DNA of 64,000 nt from Pleurodeles waltl (GCF_031143425.1 NC_090448.1:332456177-332520176); one strand, 5' to 3'. Shown: positions 46,836 to 58,455, counted from the first letter of the stretch. Notes: generated by a model from the sequence alone, not told the origin. Numbers and translations are program-made.

Positions 46836-46949
46836 GGGTCAAATTTAGACAGATAGGTTACTCCATCACAATGGTGACAGATATTTGGTCCGTCGAAATA
46901 TAAATTCAATAGGATACGGTAACAGTCTGCTGAAATCTAAATCAGGCCC
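46836..46949. mobile_element. 114-bp Harbinger-like MITE with TTA duplication
   Basis: The ends are GGGTCAAATTTAGAC and, inverted, GGGCCTGATTTAGATTTC, with TTA at 46833-46835 and 46950-46952. It shares GGTTACTCCATCACAATGG with the env-interrupting element at 12718-12887. It lies exactly at the left edge of the duplicated 1074-bp unit. Confidence 0.88.
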
Positions 46950-46950
46950 T

Positions 46951-48024
46951 TAGTCTTTGTTCTCCTGATTTGGGTTGTCTTGGTTCTCCTGGATCTGGTC
47001 TCTCTCCATTTAGTTATAATGATATTGAAGTCACTGACCCAGTCAATCTTGATCAGGGTTCCTCTTGTTCGGTTCGTCCTGAGCCTGGTCATTTTTGGCC
47101 CTGGCCCTCCTGACCACAACTGTCCATTCCACTTGGTCTTCCAGATTCTGGTTCACTTTCTTACATCAGGTCTTCCTCATCCATGTCCTGCTATTGGTAA
47201 TGATTGCTATGCCCAACTTAGTAATACGAGCTCTGGCCCTGATCTTCATGACCCTCTTAGCCACAGGTCCTGATCTTCATGACCCGCTTTGCCGCATTTC
47301 CAGTCCTTCTGATCATGATCCTTTCAGTTTACCTAGTCCTTTTGCTCTGGGCTTCTGGGTGCCCTTTGCAGTGCCCCCTCAGTCTTCCTAGCGACTGTTC
47401 TGCTTATCCTAGCTTATCCTAATATCTTGGAATACTGCTCATTGTCCTTCAGGTGCTGATGTTCAGTCATCTTTAATCCAGTCCTAATCCTCCAGGTCCC
47501 CATCCGCCTGCTCTTTGCCTGCAAGATTCTGCAATAACTTGTCCTGTCATAGATCATTCTAGCCTTTCCTAGTACTGATGTTCCTTGACCTCGGGTTCAT
47601 GCTAGTCTAAGAACTTCCTAGTCCTGTATTTCCTGGTCATGGTTTGACCTGTGGTTGTTCCCATGTACTCCTGCCCCTACTCATTTGGGTCCTGGGTCTC
47701 CTGTTTCACAGGCTCCTGATCCTTTATATCCTCCTCACCCTAATTCTTATCTATCGGTCCTTCTGATCCTACTCCCCTGGTTTATTTAATCCCCTTGTTT
47801 GCCTGTTCATAATCCTTTTGATACTGGCTTCCTGGCCCATGTAGTTCTGGTACACTTTTAATCATGAGCACTGGGTCTTCTAGTGCTAGTTCCACTGCCT
47901 TGGTTTCCCTAGCCCTCCTAGTTACCGGTCCTCTTGCCCCATCCTACTCCTACCAGTCTTCCTTCTCCTGGTTTCTACCTTGTTCTTGTCCATCTGACCA
48001 TGGTCTCCTCTATCATGGTCCTTA
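46951..48024 (+). repeat. 1074-bp tandem duplication, unit 1
   Basis: It starts TAGTCTTTGTTCTCCTGATT and is followed directly by unit 2 with the same start at 48025. I saw only a handful of differences over more than 1 kb (for example near 47022, 47285, 47364 and 47593), about 99 percent identity, far above that of the surrounding array. Confidence 0.93.
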
Positions 48025-49098
48025 TAGTCTTTGTTCTCCTGATTTGGGTTGTCTTGGTTCTCCTGGATCTGGTCTCTGTCCATTTAGTTATAATGATATT
48101 GAAGTCACTGACCCAGTCAATCTTGATCAGGGTTCCTCTTGTTCGGTTCGTCCTGAGCCTGGTCATTTTTGGCCCTGGCCCTCCTGACCACAACTGTCCA
48201 TTCCACTTGGTCTTCCAGATTCTGGTTCACTTTCTTACATCAGGTCTTCCTCATCCATGTCCTGCTATTGGTAATGATTGCTATGCCCAACTTAGTAATA
48301 CGAGCTCTGGCCCTGATCTTCATGACCCTCTTAGCCACAGGTCCTGATCTTCATGACCCTCTTTGCCGCATTTCCAGTCCTTCTGATCATGATCCTTTCA
48401 GTTTACCTAGTCCTTTTGCTCTGGGCTTCTGGGTGCCTTTTGCAGTGCCACCTCAGTCTTCCTAGCGACTGTTCTGCTTATCCTAGCTTATCCTAATATC
48501 TTGGAATACTGCTCATTGTCCTTCAGGTGCTGATGTTCAGTCATCTTTAATCCAGTCCTAATCCTCCAGGTCCCCATCCGCCTGCTCTTTGCCTGCAAGA
48601 TTCTGCAATAACTTGTCCTGTCATAGATCATTCTAGCCTTTCCTAGTACTGATGTTCCTTGACCTCTGGTTCATGCTAGTCTAAGAACTTCCTAGTCCTG
48701 TATTTCCTGGTCATGGTTTGACCTGTGGTCGTTCCCATGTACTCCTGCCCCTACTCATTTGGGTCCTGGGTCTCCTGTTTCACAGGCTCCTGATCCTTTA
48801 TATCCTCCTCACCCTAATTCTTATCTATCGGTCCTTCTGATCCTACTCCCCTGGTTTATTTAATCCCCTTGTTTGCCTGTTCATAATCCTTTTGATACTG
48901 GCTTCCTGGCCCATGTAGTTCTGGTACACTTTTAATCATGAGCACTGGGTCTTCTAGTGCTAGTTCCACTGGCCTTGGTTTCCCTAGCCCTCCTAGTTAC
49001 CGGTCCTCTTGCCCCATCCTACTCCTACCAGTCTTCCTTCTCCTGGTTTCTACCTTGTTCTTGTCCATCTGACCATGGTCTCCTCTATCATGGTCCTT
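48025..49098 (+). repeat. 1074-bp tandem duplication, unit 2
   Basis: Second copy. It ends in CCTCTATCATGGTCCTTTTA where unit 1 ends CCTCTATCATGGTCCTTATA. It has one extra base near 48970 (CACTGGCC versus CACTGCC). Confidence 0.93.
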
Positions 49099-50005
49099 TT
49101 AGTAAAGGTCCTCTGCGTCTCCTTACCTCCCTGTCAATGGTCCGCCTAGTTCCCATGTTGTGGGCTACCGTGGTTCATGTCCTTCTTGTCACCCTAGTTT
49201 ATGACCCCGCTGATTCTGAATCTCACAGACCTTCTGATCCTGGTCCCACTGGGCCTATACTTATTCGTCCTTAATAACCCCCCTGGTCATTCCAATCTAG
49301 TGTCTCCAGGTCCTGATAGCCCTCGTCCTTTCAAGTTGTGGTCTTCATGGTCCTGGTCTTTTTGCTTCTGGCCCATTGGTCCTTCCTAATCTGATCCTTG
49401 TGGTCTTGACCCTCCTGTGTATTTCCTTCTTTACACTGGCTCCTGGTACTGGTCCTCTTTGACCTGTCATCCTTGACCCTCTGGTCTTAGAGCACACAGG
49501 CCTTCATAGCCCTCCTTGTCATCATGATCCAGGAGCTTCTGTTCCTTCTAAATCTGTTCCTTCTGTTCCTATGGGCTCTTGCCCAATAGGTCCAGACCCC
49601 AGTTCCACATCCTCCTGGCACTCCTTATCTTTCTGACCCCATGTTCCTCATCGTCTATTTGTTCCTGGGCCCCTCTGACACTGGTAACAGTGGTCCTTGT
49701 AGATAAGGTCTTCCTGGGCCTGGCCTTTGTGTCCTGGTCTTTGTGGCTCAAGTGGTCTACCTCCTGTCCCTTTTTCTCCTACTGGTAATTCTCCTCCAAC
49801 AGTTTTTTTTTCTCCAGCCCCACCCCACAATGACTTTAGTCAGGGAAAGTCTCCAAGCCTGTCTAACAGATATTGTTTTAGCTTCCAGATTTCTTTTGCT
49901 GAGACAGCACTGTCAGGTACAGAAATGAGGGCCCAGTAAAGACAGGACCTTGCCCATTTAAAACACTGTTTAACATGTTACCAATATGCCTCAATGCTCT
50001 AAGGC

Positions 50006-50348
50006 AGAGATTTCCTAACCTGTGGTCCAAAGACCCTGCGAGGTCCGTGTGGTCTACTCACAGGGTCCACAACTATTTTACAATTTTTAAGAATTTAAAA
50101 ATTAATTAATTACAATTAATAAAATATATACAAATAAGGAAGCAATATTTAAAAAATTGAAACCTTTTTCTACATTTGAATTGTGAAGAACATGAAATAT
50201 TTGTTATTTGCTTAGTGCTAACTTGTTTTTGTATTTTTATGTATTGTTTTGAGGTCCAAATCACAGAAATTGCTTATGGCAGGGGGTTCCAGCTTCCAAT
50301 AATCTCTCAGTGGGGTTCCACAGATGTCAAAAGGTTAAGAACCACTGC
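50006..50348. mobile_element. hAT-like MITE, about 343 bp
   Basis: The inverted right end reads CAGTGGTTCTTAACCTTTTG, a classical hAT/Charlie terminus. The left end CAGAGATTTCCTAACCTGTG is its diverged partner. Internal sequence is AT-rich and non-coding. An 8-bp target duplication is no longer recognisable. Confidence 0.75.
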
Positions 50349-50849
50349 TTATGCCTGCTGTGCTGGGTGAATAGAATAATAAAGTGTGTTAATTCAAAGG
50401 CAGCTGAGTGAACTCCTCTAGTAAAATAAACAGATGCATTACTTACCTATCTCCTGCTCTCACTTCCAATTCCACAGAAGCCCCCCCACAGAAGTCTCAT
50501 TACAGTGTCGCACTAAATACCTACTGTGCGTGTCCTTCCCTCTGGGGCCTACATATTTGTCTACATTCCCTCTTTGCTGCTGCCTGTTGACTGCTGCATC
50601 CCTCTTAAACAGTAACCTAAAGCAAAAGGTGTTCCACAAAAAAACTCAAAAAGAGCCCAGGCCTCAAAAATCATTAAAAGAAGCATTATGAACATGAAAA
50701 AATGTATTCTCTTGAATGAATATAACTTTAATGTAACATGCTTTAAAACCAGTGGCCTGCCTTGCTCTCTGCTTTTAAATTAAAGTTACACAGAAAATTC
50801 GACTTTGGAATTAAAAGTACTTCCAAAGTCTTAAACTACCTTGTTTTTA

Positions 50850-52800
50850 CATATAAGTCACCCCTAAGGTGTGCCCTATGTGCCCCTAGGGTTGGGTGCC
50901 ATTTAACTATAAGCAGGGACCTTATATAAATAGTTTTATAAGCCCTGGTGAGGTAAAACAGCCAAATTGTTATAATAAATCCCACAACTTACAATTGTGG
51001 GATGAAATATAACTCATTCAGGTAAAGAGTTTTAAACTTTACCTAAAAAGTTGCCAACTTCAGCCCTGTAGTGCTTTGTTCTGATTGGCCAGCCTCTGGC
51101 AGCCTGGCCAGGCTGCCATGATGACGTGTGAAGTAGCCTGAGCTGAAAACAAACAGATGTGCCTGGAGTAGGAGAACTTCCCTCAGAAGATGGAGAAGCA
51201 GAAAGGGGGAGGGCTGCCAAACTGGTCTTCAGAGGCAGGGAAGGACATTTGGGGCAACCCAGCACCACCCTCACATCCTGCAAACCCAGACAATTAGGTG
51301 CCCCCTTGATTAGATTAGGAGAGGGCAGGAGAGGGGTGTTTAGGATTTTTAGCCACACCAGTGGGTGGGCTCAGCCAGATGTAACCTCCAAAAATCATTT
51401 TCAGCCATGATGGTTTTTTGAGGAATGTTGCTCCCTGGGATAGACTGTTTCCACACTTCCCAGGAAGTGGTCGTCACAGGGGGAAGGACCCTGCACCTGA
51501 TTGGAGAACCAGGACCCCCCTGTTTTTCACGAAGGAGCACGAATAAAACTGGCAGACCTGCACCCACAGCTCAGATCCCTACAAGGAAGAACTACAGGAG
51601 AAGAAGGATTGCCCTGCTGGACTCATGACCTGCACTTGGACACTGCACTCTGGAGGACTCCACCAGCTGCACACTTGGGCTTCACCACAAGAAGGACTTT
51701 GCCTGGCTTCAACTGGTTCAATGAGGGACTCCATGTTTGCTACAGGTGAAAAATTGCTAACCAGAGTTCCCTGCACCAACTCCTGAAAAAACTGATCAGC
51801 TGACCACTGTCCAGTGCCCAAATTGGAGTTTACACCAGGTGCATTCTGGGAGTTGTAGTCCGCACCCTCAAGGAGTATCTCAGAGCTTCTGGAACCTGGG
51901 GGTGACCCATGGACCTCAAAAGAACATCTGGAAGAAGATCCACAAGTTTAGAGAACTTTTTGAAAAAAGCTCCATAAAGGTACCGATCCGCTGCGGCAAC
52001 TCTAGCCGGCTTGCCTCAACCGCAACCCAGCCTGACTTGTAGGTTCATCCCGGTGAAAATCTCAGAAAAAGTTACTAATTCCGAACATAGAAAGATGACT
52101 GGGACCTGCCCGGCAGTGTATCCGAAGAGGGCTCCAAGGACGTCGGATCAAGATTCAGGTTTGCCCCGGTCAAGTGATTTTTGTCACAAAAAATCGTTTA
52201 AGTCCGAAGGTAAAAATCTACTCTGAGGGCTCCCGCAACGCGTATCCGAGTTCCAGGAGGTCAGATTGGACTGGCAACTTGGTCCCGCTGAAGAAAATCT
52301 CCAGAAAAATGACTAAGTCCGAGGGTAAACTTTTGACCGAGGCCTACCGCAGGCTGTAGCCGAGCATGGCTCCATTGCGGTTGGCCTTAAACTTTGACTT
52401 TGCCCCGGTCGAGGTGCGACCAGATGACCAGATTGGCCCGATTCGTTTCCAAACGCTAAAAAGCATTAATTCTTTAAAAGTTCATATCTCCGGTTCCCTT
52501 TATCAGATTTTATTCGGTTTGGTGTCATTTTAAAGCTAAAAATATTTATTATTTTTATAACTTGGTTTTGGATTTTTAAACTGTTTCCTGTGTTTTATTT
52601 AATTACTGTGTGTCATATTTAAATGCTTCATGCTTTCTCTCCTAAGTTAAGCCTTTTCGCTTGTTGCCAAGCTACCAAGGGTTGAGCTAGGTTTAATATA
52701 CTGAGACCTAACTGGACGTAAGTGGAGGTTAGTGGCCTATTGATAAGTGTAGGTACTTACCTGCCCTTACCAATAACCCATTTTCCAACAGATCAGTAAT
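50850..52800 (+). repeat. Long dispersed repeat of unknown class
   Basis: Continuous, moderately GC-balanced sequence without open frames of note. It includes a block at 52642-52690 (CTAAGTTAAGCC and GCCAAGCTACCAAGGGTTGAG) found inverted at about 18385-18440. It could be a long LTR or a non-autonomous element. No terminal repeats or target duplication were detected, so its limits are estimates. Confidence 0.5.
52045..52400 (+). repeat. Diverged internal tandem repeats, about 105-135 bp
   Basis: Blocks of the type CCCGGTGAAAATCTCAGAAA then TCCGAA, GTATCCGA and GGGCTCC recur near 52050, 52155 and 52288 with variable spacing. They share CCGAGGG/CCGAAGG and GTAGCCGA/GTATCCGA landmarks in fixed order. 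Open frames here are accidental. Confidence 0.65.
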
Positions 52801-53235
52801 GGACAACCACACTGGGGTTACCACTAAGGTTATACACAGGTAAGGCTCAGAACTTCCCACAGCAACAGGGAACATCAATGCCTCTGTGCAGATTACTCTT
52901 ACAGATAGTCACCCCGCAAACCCCATAGAAAGGAGACAGCAGAAGTGACTCTGTCTCTGGACCCTTAGGGCACAAATAAGGATAGTACTTACATACACAA
53001 GATGAGCCCTTGTGGGTCCAGCTGGAGACACAGTGGCAATTCCTGACAAACAGCAATAGCACACCATCACAGTTAGGCACTTAAGACTACATATAACACT
53101 AGAAAAAGGATGGGGCAGGAATTGGCTCCTGGAAACCAGGAGCCAACCCCAGTACAAAGGAAAACACATATACACAGGTGAGGGCTGATAGTACACTTAC
53201 CAGACACAATAACCCAGAACATTAGGAACAACTAT
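52801..53235. other. No recognisable feature
   Basis: Only shadow frames; no repeats or terminal structures that I could identify. It is bounded to the right by a minisatellite. Confidence 0.4.
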
Positions 53236-53239
53236 GAGG

Positions 53240-53710
53240 CAAAAGCAGGAACAGGGAACAGGCTCAGGCTGAAGCAAGCAGGAACAGGACTAGAAAACAA
53301 GGAGAATACTCTGATTGAAGCATGCAGGAATATGTTTAGGAAACAGGGAGCAGACACTGGCTGAAGAAAGCAGGAACAAGGCTGAGAAACAGGGACCAAA
53401 CTCTGGCTGAAGCAAGCAGGAACTGGGCTGGGAAAAAGAGAGGAGGCTCTGACTGAAGCAAGCAGGAACTGGGCTGGGTAAAAGAGAGGAGGCTCTGACT
53501 GAAGCAAGCAAGGACAGGACTGGAACTCAGGGAGCTGGAACAAGCAGGAACACGACTGGGAAATAGAGAGCAGGTTCAGGCTGAAGCAAAGCAGCGACCG
53601 GACTGGAATACAGGGAGCTGGAACAAGCAGGAACAGTACTGGGAAACAGAGAGCAGGTTCAGGCTGAAGAAAAACAGGAACAGGACTGAAACACAAGCCA
53701 ACAAGAGGGC
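53240..53710 (+). repeat. 46-bp minisatellite, about 10 copies
   Basis: The unit begins GAAGCAAGCAGGAACTGGGC and ends GGAGGCTCTGACT. Exact 46-bp spacing is seen at 53409, 53455 and 53501; flanking copies vary in length. On the minus strand it reads as serine/proline/cysteine-rich frames, which are a by-product of the repeat. Confidence 0.88.
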
Positions 53711-54119
53711 TGATACACCAAGGAAATAAACCCTAATGCACAACGAGGAGCTTCAGGAAATGGCAGCTTTTAAGCAGTTTCAGGCAGCATCAAGCCCAGG
53801 GTGGAGGAGTCCCATGGCTGGGCTGCACAAGAGTGATCACAGGTGTGTGCAGTTCCAGTCTCTCACAAGTCCTGGAGAAGAGAATCCAGTACAAAGGAAC
53901 AACAGGACTATTCCCGTAGGAAACAATGGACAGCAGATTACAGGTTTTACCGACTACCAGGTAGTGGATTATGGGACCTGAAGTCCATGGAAGCAAAGGT
54001 AGGTCTTCAATAGCATACCATATCGAAAAGGGAAGCAAACAGGAGTCAGAAAGGGACTCTGGGTGAGTGTTCATGGTGACCCCCAGGTTACAGATAGTCC
54101 ATTTACAGCACCCCCTAGA

Positions 54120-54540
54120 CATGGGACAACAGAGTCGTAACAGTGTGGATCTGTGAGTGGGTATATGTGTTTTTTTAATTGGAGTGTGGATCTGTGAATC
54201 CACCTGAATCCAGGAGGATCTGGGTGGATTCAGAGATCCTCGATCTCTCTAAAAAAATGTTCGGACAATGTCATGCCCATGACAGGTCCCTCACAGACCC
54301 CATCATCAGTCCTATGGGCCAGGATACCTCTACTATGGTTCTTTCTATCACTTTTAAATGTCATTTTCCCCCCTGGAAAATGAGCCCCAATGAACAAAAC
54401 AGCAGCCGCAACTTTCTTTTCATGTTGCAGCCAGCCAATCACGGCATTAATGTTGGCACATGGATCTGGAAATCCACCCAGATCCATAGAGGATCTGCAG
54501 CGGATTTGCATCTCTAGATATGCATAAATATTTTACCTTA
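54120..54540. repeat. Possible short element with inverted GGATCTGGGTGGATT termini
   Basis: GGATCTGGGTGGATT at 54217-54231 recurs inverted at about 54471-54487 (AATCCACCCAGATCC), with further related GGATCTG/CAGATCC motifs around. That is consistent with a terminal inverted repeat element of about 350 bp. Edges and target duplication are not resolved. Confidence 0.45.
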
Positions 54541-54989
54541 ATAACTCCAAAACTAATGAGCAGATTTACATCAAATTACAAAAAGCGCTCTTTCTGGACC
54601 AAGATCTAGCAGTCTGCAAATTTGGTGTAATTACATTCAGTGGTTAAGTCTGTAGTTGTGTCTAAAATCCCGATGGGAAATTGCACGGGACAAACATATT
54701 TTGCCCCCACTCCCCTTTTCTCAGCCGCTGCTTGACAGATCACCCTGAAACTTTACATAGGGCAGCTAAAGTGAATGACAAACTAGATTTGAAAATTTTG
54801 TGAAGATTTCTCAAACAGAAAATTGGTTGGGCTAGCACAATGATGATATCAGATGGCAAAGCATTACTGTACAAATTAACAATTATAAAGTTAAGGTTGC
54901 GTGAAATTTCCCAAACAATAATGAAATAATAATGTGAGTAAGACTCTGTTTTGAACACAGGGCAAGGCAATGTGTTTGAAACTAAAATA
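54541..54989. other. No recognisable feature
   Basis: AT-rich sequence without frames or repeats of note. Confidence 0.4.
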
Positions 54990-55069
54990 GCCAACCTGCC
55001 CTTGCATCTACCAGTGTTTGATGGGACAGCAGGTTGACAGAATGTCTTGGATCCATTGATGTGGATAGA

Positions 55070-55300
55070 TTATATTGCCTGGGTCTCCTGCAAACAAAGG
55101 AAATGAAATTCCTGAATGCACATAGTCCAGGGGATGAGCAACAGCTTGGAATGTAGACCTGCCACATTCCATAATAAAAACTTGCAAAGTGGAGAGGGTC
55201 CCTGGTTTACAAGCAAAGGGACTGGCTGGCCATGACAAACCACAATGGGAGAGGAAGATGATAAGGAAGAAAAGGGAGCTACGCACATATATGGAATCCG
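55070..55300 (-). pseudogene. LINE endonuclease N-terminus
   Basis: In the minus frame 55070-55288 a K-F-L-L-W-N-V-A-G-L-H-S-K block is followed about 20 residues later by F-H-F-L-C-L-Q-E-T-Q. These are the first two motifs of LINE endonucleases (asparagine and catalytic glutamate). The domain then stops; no D-F-N or S-D-H motifs follow. Confidence 0.6.
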
Positions 55301-56460
55301 TCAGCGTGGAGGAAGGTAACACAGGACTTGTAGGAATGGAATCATCCATGGAATGTATCTTGTTGAGTGACTGTCAATCAAGGTTGTTCAGCTCCGCTAA
55401 GGAAGTGAAATAATTATGAGTGACAAACAATGGATAAAGGGCTAAGGAAGTGGCAGTGCCAGCATTGGTAACTGTGCCTGGTCCCTCCAGTAAGCCCAAG
55501 GGACAATAGAAGTAGCCCAATGGGAGAGTTATCACTTGATAAGGTGGTAGGTGGTAACCTGGCTCTAGTTCTGCACAAGATTAATTCATCAAGGTACGGA
55601 AATGTATAGGGCATAGTTACGCACTCACCTGGGAATGGTTTAGCTCTCTTGCCAATCCAGACAATCCTTCTTACCATTTTTAGATAATCAAAGAAGGTCT
55701 TGGTTTTAACCAGTTTTACTACCTACCCAATGTATGGTTTTGTTCTTTAAACTTTACCAAGACTCAGAATCGTTTTGAAAAAGAGTCGGTGCATTAATCA
55801 AAATAACAATTTACGGGGTGGCCGCAGGTCTTGGACTGGGGACAGGCCTCCTGTTGAAGGGGCAGTGGAAAGTATTTTGGAGAAATTAAATTGCACAGTT
55901 GAAGCGGAAGTTGGCAGAGCTGAATAAGTGTCTGGCGCAGTAACTGGGTCAGTGTGCTAGGCCCAGGTAGCAGAGAGCTGGGAAAATCATTAGTGCAGTG
56001 TATGCATATGAGAGGAAGCAACAGAAGGTGGGACCATAATTATAGTCAAAGCAGAATGCAAAGTGGATTTGACATTAGATTGCAGAATTTCTAAAGAATT
56101 AGCCAAAGTATTTTCAAAAGCTGCTTCTGGAAGACAGTAAGGCTAGTGGCGTTTTCATTAAAGCTCTCACAGATTTTACAGATGTATGTAAATGGTTAAT
56201 GCCCTCTGAGTTTGTTGCGGAGGTAAGTCTGCCCCTTTTGTTAGTAGGCGTACTATGCTTCACAACAAACCCTGCACCAGCCTGAGCTGAACAATGCTTC
56301 CATAAAGGAGGATGGCAATTCCTTGCAGTTCACAGGGTGAGAGAACGAGTCGGGAGGGAATTGGAAAAATATCCTCCATATTAGCCAGCACACACCTGTT
56401 GGTTGCTGTACCCGTAGCCCCTCTTACTGTGGGTCGAAGTGGGGCAAGGTAAAGCACTAA

Positions 56461-57336
56461 AGCCCATATTTATACTTTTTGACGCACAACTGCACCAACG
56501 CAGTTGGGCGTCAACAATTTTACCGCCGGCTAACGCCATTCCAACGCGCCATGCGGGCGCCTTATTAATGGAATGACGTTAGCCGGCGCTGCGGACTGGT
56601 GTGCGTAAAAAAAAATGACTCACACCAGGCAGCGCCGGTGTATGGGAAAATGGGGGTTGTGCGTCAAAAAACGGTGCAAGTCAGGTCTAAGGCAAAATTC
56701 AGGCCTCAAACCGGATTTGCGCCATTTTTTTTGACGCCCAACCTCCATTGACATGAATCCTGTCTTAGCAAAGACAGGATTCATGCCCCCTTGCCCAATG
56801 GCCATGCCCAGGGGACTTATGTCCCCTGGGCATGGTCATTGGGCATAGTGGCATGTAGGGGGGCCCAAATCAGGCCCCCCTATGCCACAAAAAAAATCAG
56901 AAAAAAATACTTACCCGAACTTACCTTTACTTCACTGGGATGGGTCCCTCCATCCTTGGGTGTTCTCCTGGGGTGGGCAAGGGTGGCAGGGGGTGTCCCT
57001 GGGGACAGGGGAGGGCACCTCTGGGCTCCTTCCGAGCCCACAGGTCCCTTAACGCCTGCCCTGACCCAGGCATTAAAAAAAAGCACCAATCAGGCTGTGC
57101 GCCGTTTTTTATGGCCAGCCCCCTCCTGTGCGTCAAAATGACATCAGAGTATAAATAAGGGGCACAGGCCTTAAAGTCATTTTTTGGAAGGGAACGCCTA
57201 CCTTGCATATAATTAACGCAAGGCTGGTTCCCCATTCCAAAAAATGACGCACATGGTGGAATTTTGACGTCAAAGTATAAATATGGGGCAGGGTTTTGAC
57301 GCACATTCGGCGCAAACAGAGTATAAATATGCCCCT
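56461..57336. mobile_element. 876-bp hairpin-rich Harbinger-like element
   Basis: The left end is AGCCCATATTTATAC; the inverted right end is AGGGGCATATTTATAC. TAA flanks both sides (56458-56460 and 57337-57339). Internal hairpins: AATCCTGTCTT/AAGACAGGATT at about 56757-56782, CCCAATGGCCATGCCCAGGGGAC with its near-complement at 56795-56846, and GTGGCATG..GGGGGGCCC/GGGCCCCCC..GCCAC near 56850-56886. Direct and inverted TTGACGCAC-type motifs lie near both ends. It has no transposase. It interrupts the minus-strand LINE ORF1. Confidence 0.85.
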
Positions 57337-57359
57337 TAAAATGTGTGTTGAAGTGCTGT

Positions 57360-57492
57360 GACATGCCCCCAGCCTTGCGTCCACAGAGGTGATTTCTTTA
57401 TCAATCGAACCAACAGCACGTGACAGGAGATTCATAATTGATGTTGTGGGCTTAATCTGGGTCTTTGGAATGGGTGATTTTCTTTTCACCAT
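57360..57492 (-). pseudogene. Possible LINE ORF1 N-terminus, cut by the MITE
   Basis: ATG at 57492 opens about 45 codons with a basic start (V-K-R-K) and a heptad-like I-M-N-L-L-S-R-A-V-G-S-I segment. It then meets the element ending at 57336. It lies directly downstream of the monomer array in minus sense. No domain proof. Confidence 0.35.
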
Positions 57493-57599
57493 GATGAAAC
57501 AATGCTGAAATTAAAATAAACAAGAGATTGGGCACAGCCCAGCCTCATCTGCGCTCGGACGGGGACAGATGGGCCTGCTTTTGTTTCGGTCTTCGTCTG

Positions 57600-58150
57600 T
57601 GCGTAGCCCACGGTGCGGGAGTTGTAAAGCACTTTTCCAGCGTTCAGCATGTGGGCAGCCCCACCTCCAACTGCAGGCAAGAGTCATGCTGGGGGACGTA
57701 GCCCCACCCCAGCCAGAAGCCAAACAGGGAGCCCGAACTGCAGGAGTGGTAAAGCGCTTTTAAGAGCTATTGCGGCGTGTAGCGTGCGTGCGACCCCACC
57801 TCCAACTGCAGGTCAAAAGAGATGCTCCGGGGGTCTTAATCCCACCCTAGCCGGGAGCCAACATCCTCTACAGGCTGCCCGTGCTGTGGGAGTTGTAAAG
57901 CCCTTTTAAACGCTGTTGTGGCGTGCAGCGTGCGGGTGGCCCCACCTTCAACTGAGGGCCAAAAGTGATGCTGGGGGAAGTAGTCCCACCCCAGACAGGA
58001 GCCAACAGAGTCCAAACAGACAGCCCACGCTACAGGAATTGTAAGGTGCTTTAAAGTGCTGTTGATGCATGTAGAGTGTCTATGGCCCCACCTCCAACTG
58101 CAGGCCAAGAATTATGCTGAGGGATGTAGTCCTACCCCAGCCACAAGCCA
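57600..58150. repeat. Four GC-rich monomers of 125-146 bp in tandem
   Basis: The landmark GTTGTAAAGC-type starts lie at 57621, 57746, 57892 and 58038, and each unit contains CCCCACCTCCAACTGCAGG then a GATGCTGGGG-type block and CCCACCCCAGCC. The array lies between a minus-strand LINE ORF1-like frame and a plus-strand LINE endonuclease, so it could be a monomeric LINE promoter. Confidence 0.85.
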
Positions 58151-58455
58151 ACAGTGTAAACAGACATGTCTATGATTGATCAGTTTGACTTTGTTATTAT
58201 GCAAGAAACTTGGGCTACTACCCCTCCTGTCTATAGTGGCTGTTCCTGTCATTCAGTCCTAGCAACTCCCTATACTTCTGGCTGCCCCAGAGGAGGCCTA
58301 TACATCTAGGTTAAGCTAGGGGTCAAAGCGAAAGTAGTTCCGCAGGAGTGTAATAGTTCTGAGATTCAAGTAATATAGCTGGTTTGTTCACACAGTTTTA
58401 AGCTGTTTATTATTATTTTTGATAATAATTATTTTTCCTGTTCCACCAATAAGAA

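Larger units (their letters stand above)
44960..49800 (+). repeat. 4.8-kb CCTGGT-rich periodic array
   Basis: The whole stretch is dominated by CCTGGTCCT, TCCTGGTC and close variants at irregular 9- to 12-bp spacing, giving strong pyrimidine/purine asymmetry. Parallel open frames on both strands follow from the low stop content. Some read Gly-Pro-rich like collagen (for example 46410-46492), but glycine is not at every third residue and stops occur throughout, so it is not a collagen gene. It contains an internal 1074-bp duplication and a MITE. Confidence 0.85.
54990..58150 (-). mobile_element. LINE 5' part on the minus strand (ORF1 and start of endonuclease)
   Basis: Minus-strand reading order: a tandem monomer array (58150-57600) as a possible 5' UTR, ATG at 57492 opening a short ORF1-like frame, a hairpin-rich MITE (57336-56461), further ORF1-like frames (56457-55414), then an endonuclease start with L-L-W-N-V-A-G-L and L-C-L-Q-E-T-Q-A near 55180-55080. 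Reading is lost at about 54990. The clade is uncertain. The assignment of the monomers to this LINE rather than to the plus-strand one at 58150 is inference. Confidence 0.5.

Noticed and set aside
44960..49800. Many overlapping open frames with Gly-Pro or hydrophobic repeats, resembling a collagen or membrane protein gene
   Set aside because: They exist on both strands and in several frames, follow the CCTGGT-rich composition, lack strict Gly-X-Y spacing and are cut by frequent stops.
53232..53696. 154-codon minus-strand frame with repeated cysteine/serine/proline pattern
   Set aside because: It mirrors the 46-bp minisatellite; no domain and no start context.
56791..57141. 116-codon plus-strand frame
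   Set aside because: It lies entirely in the hairpin-rich element 56461-57336 and changes character at each hairpin.
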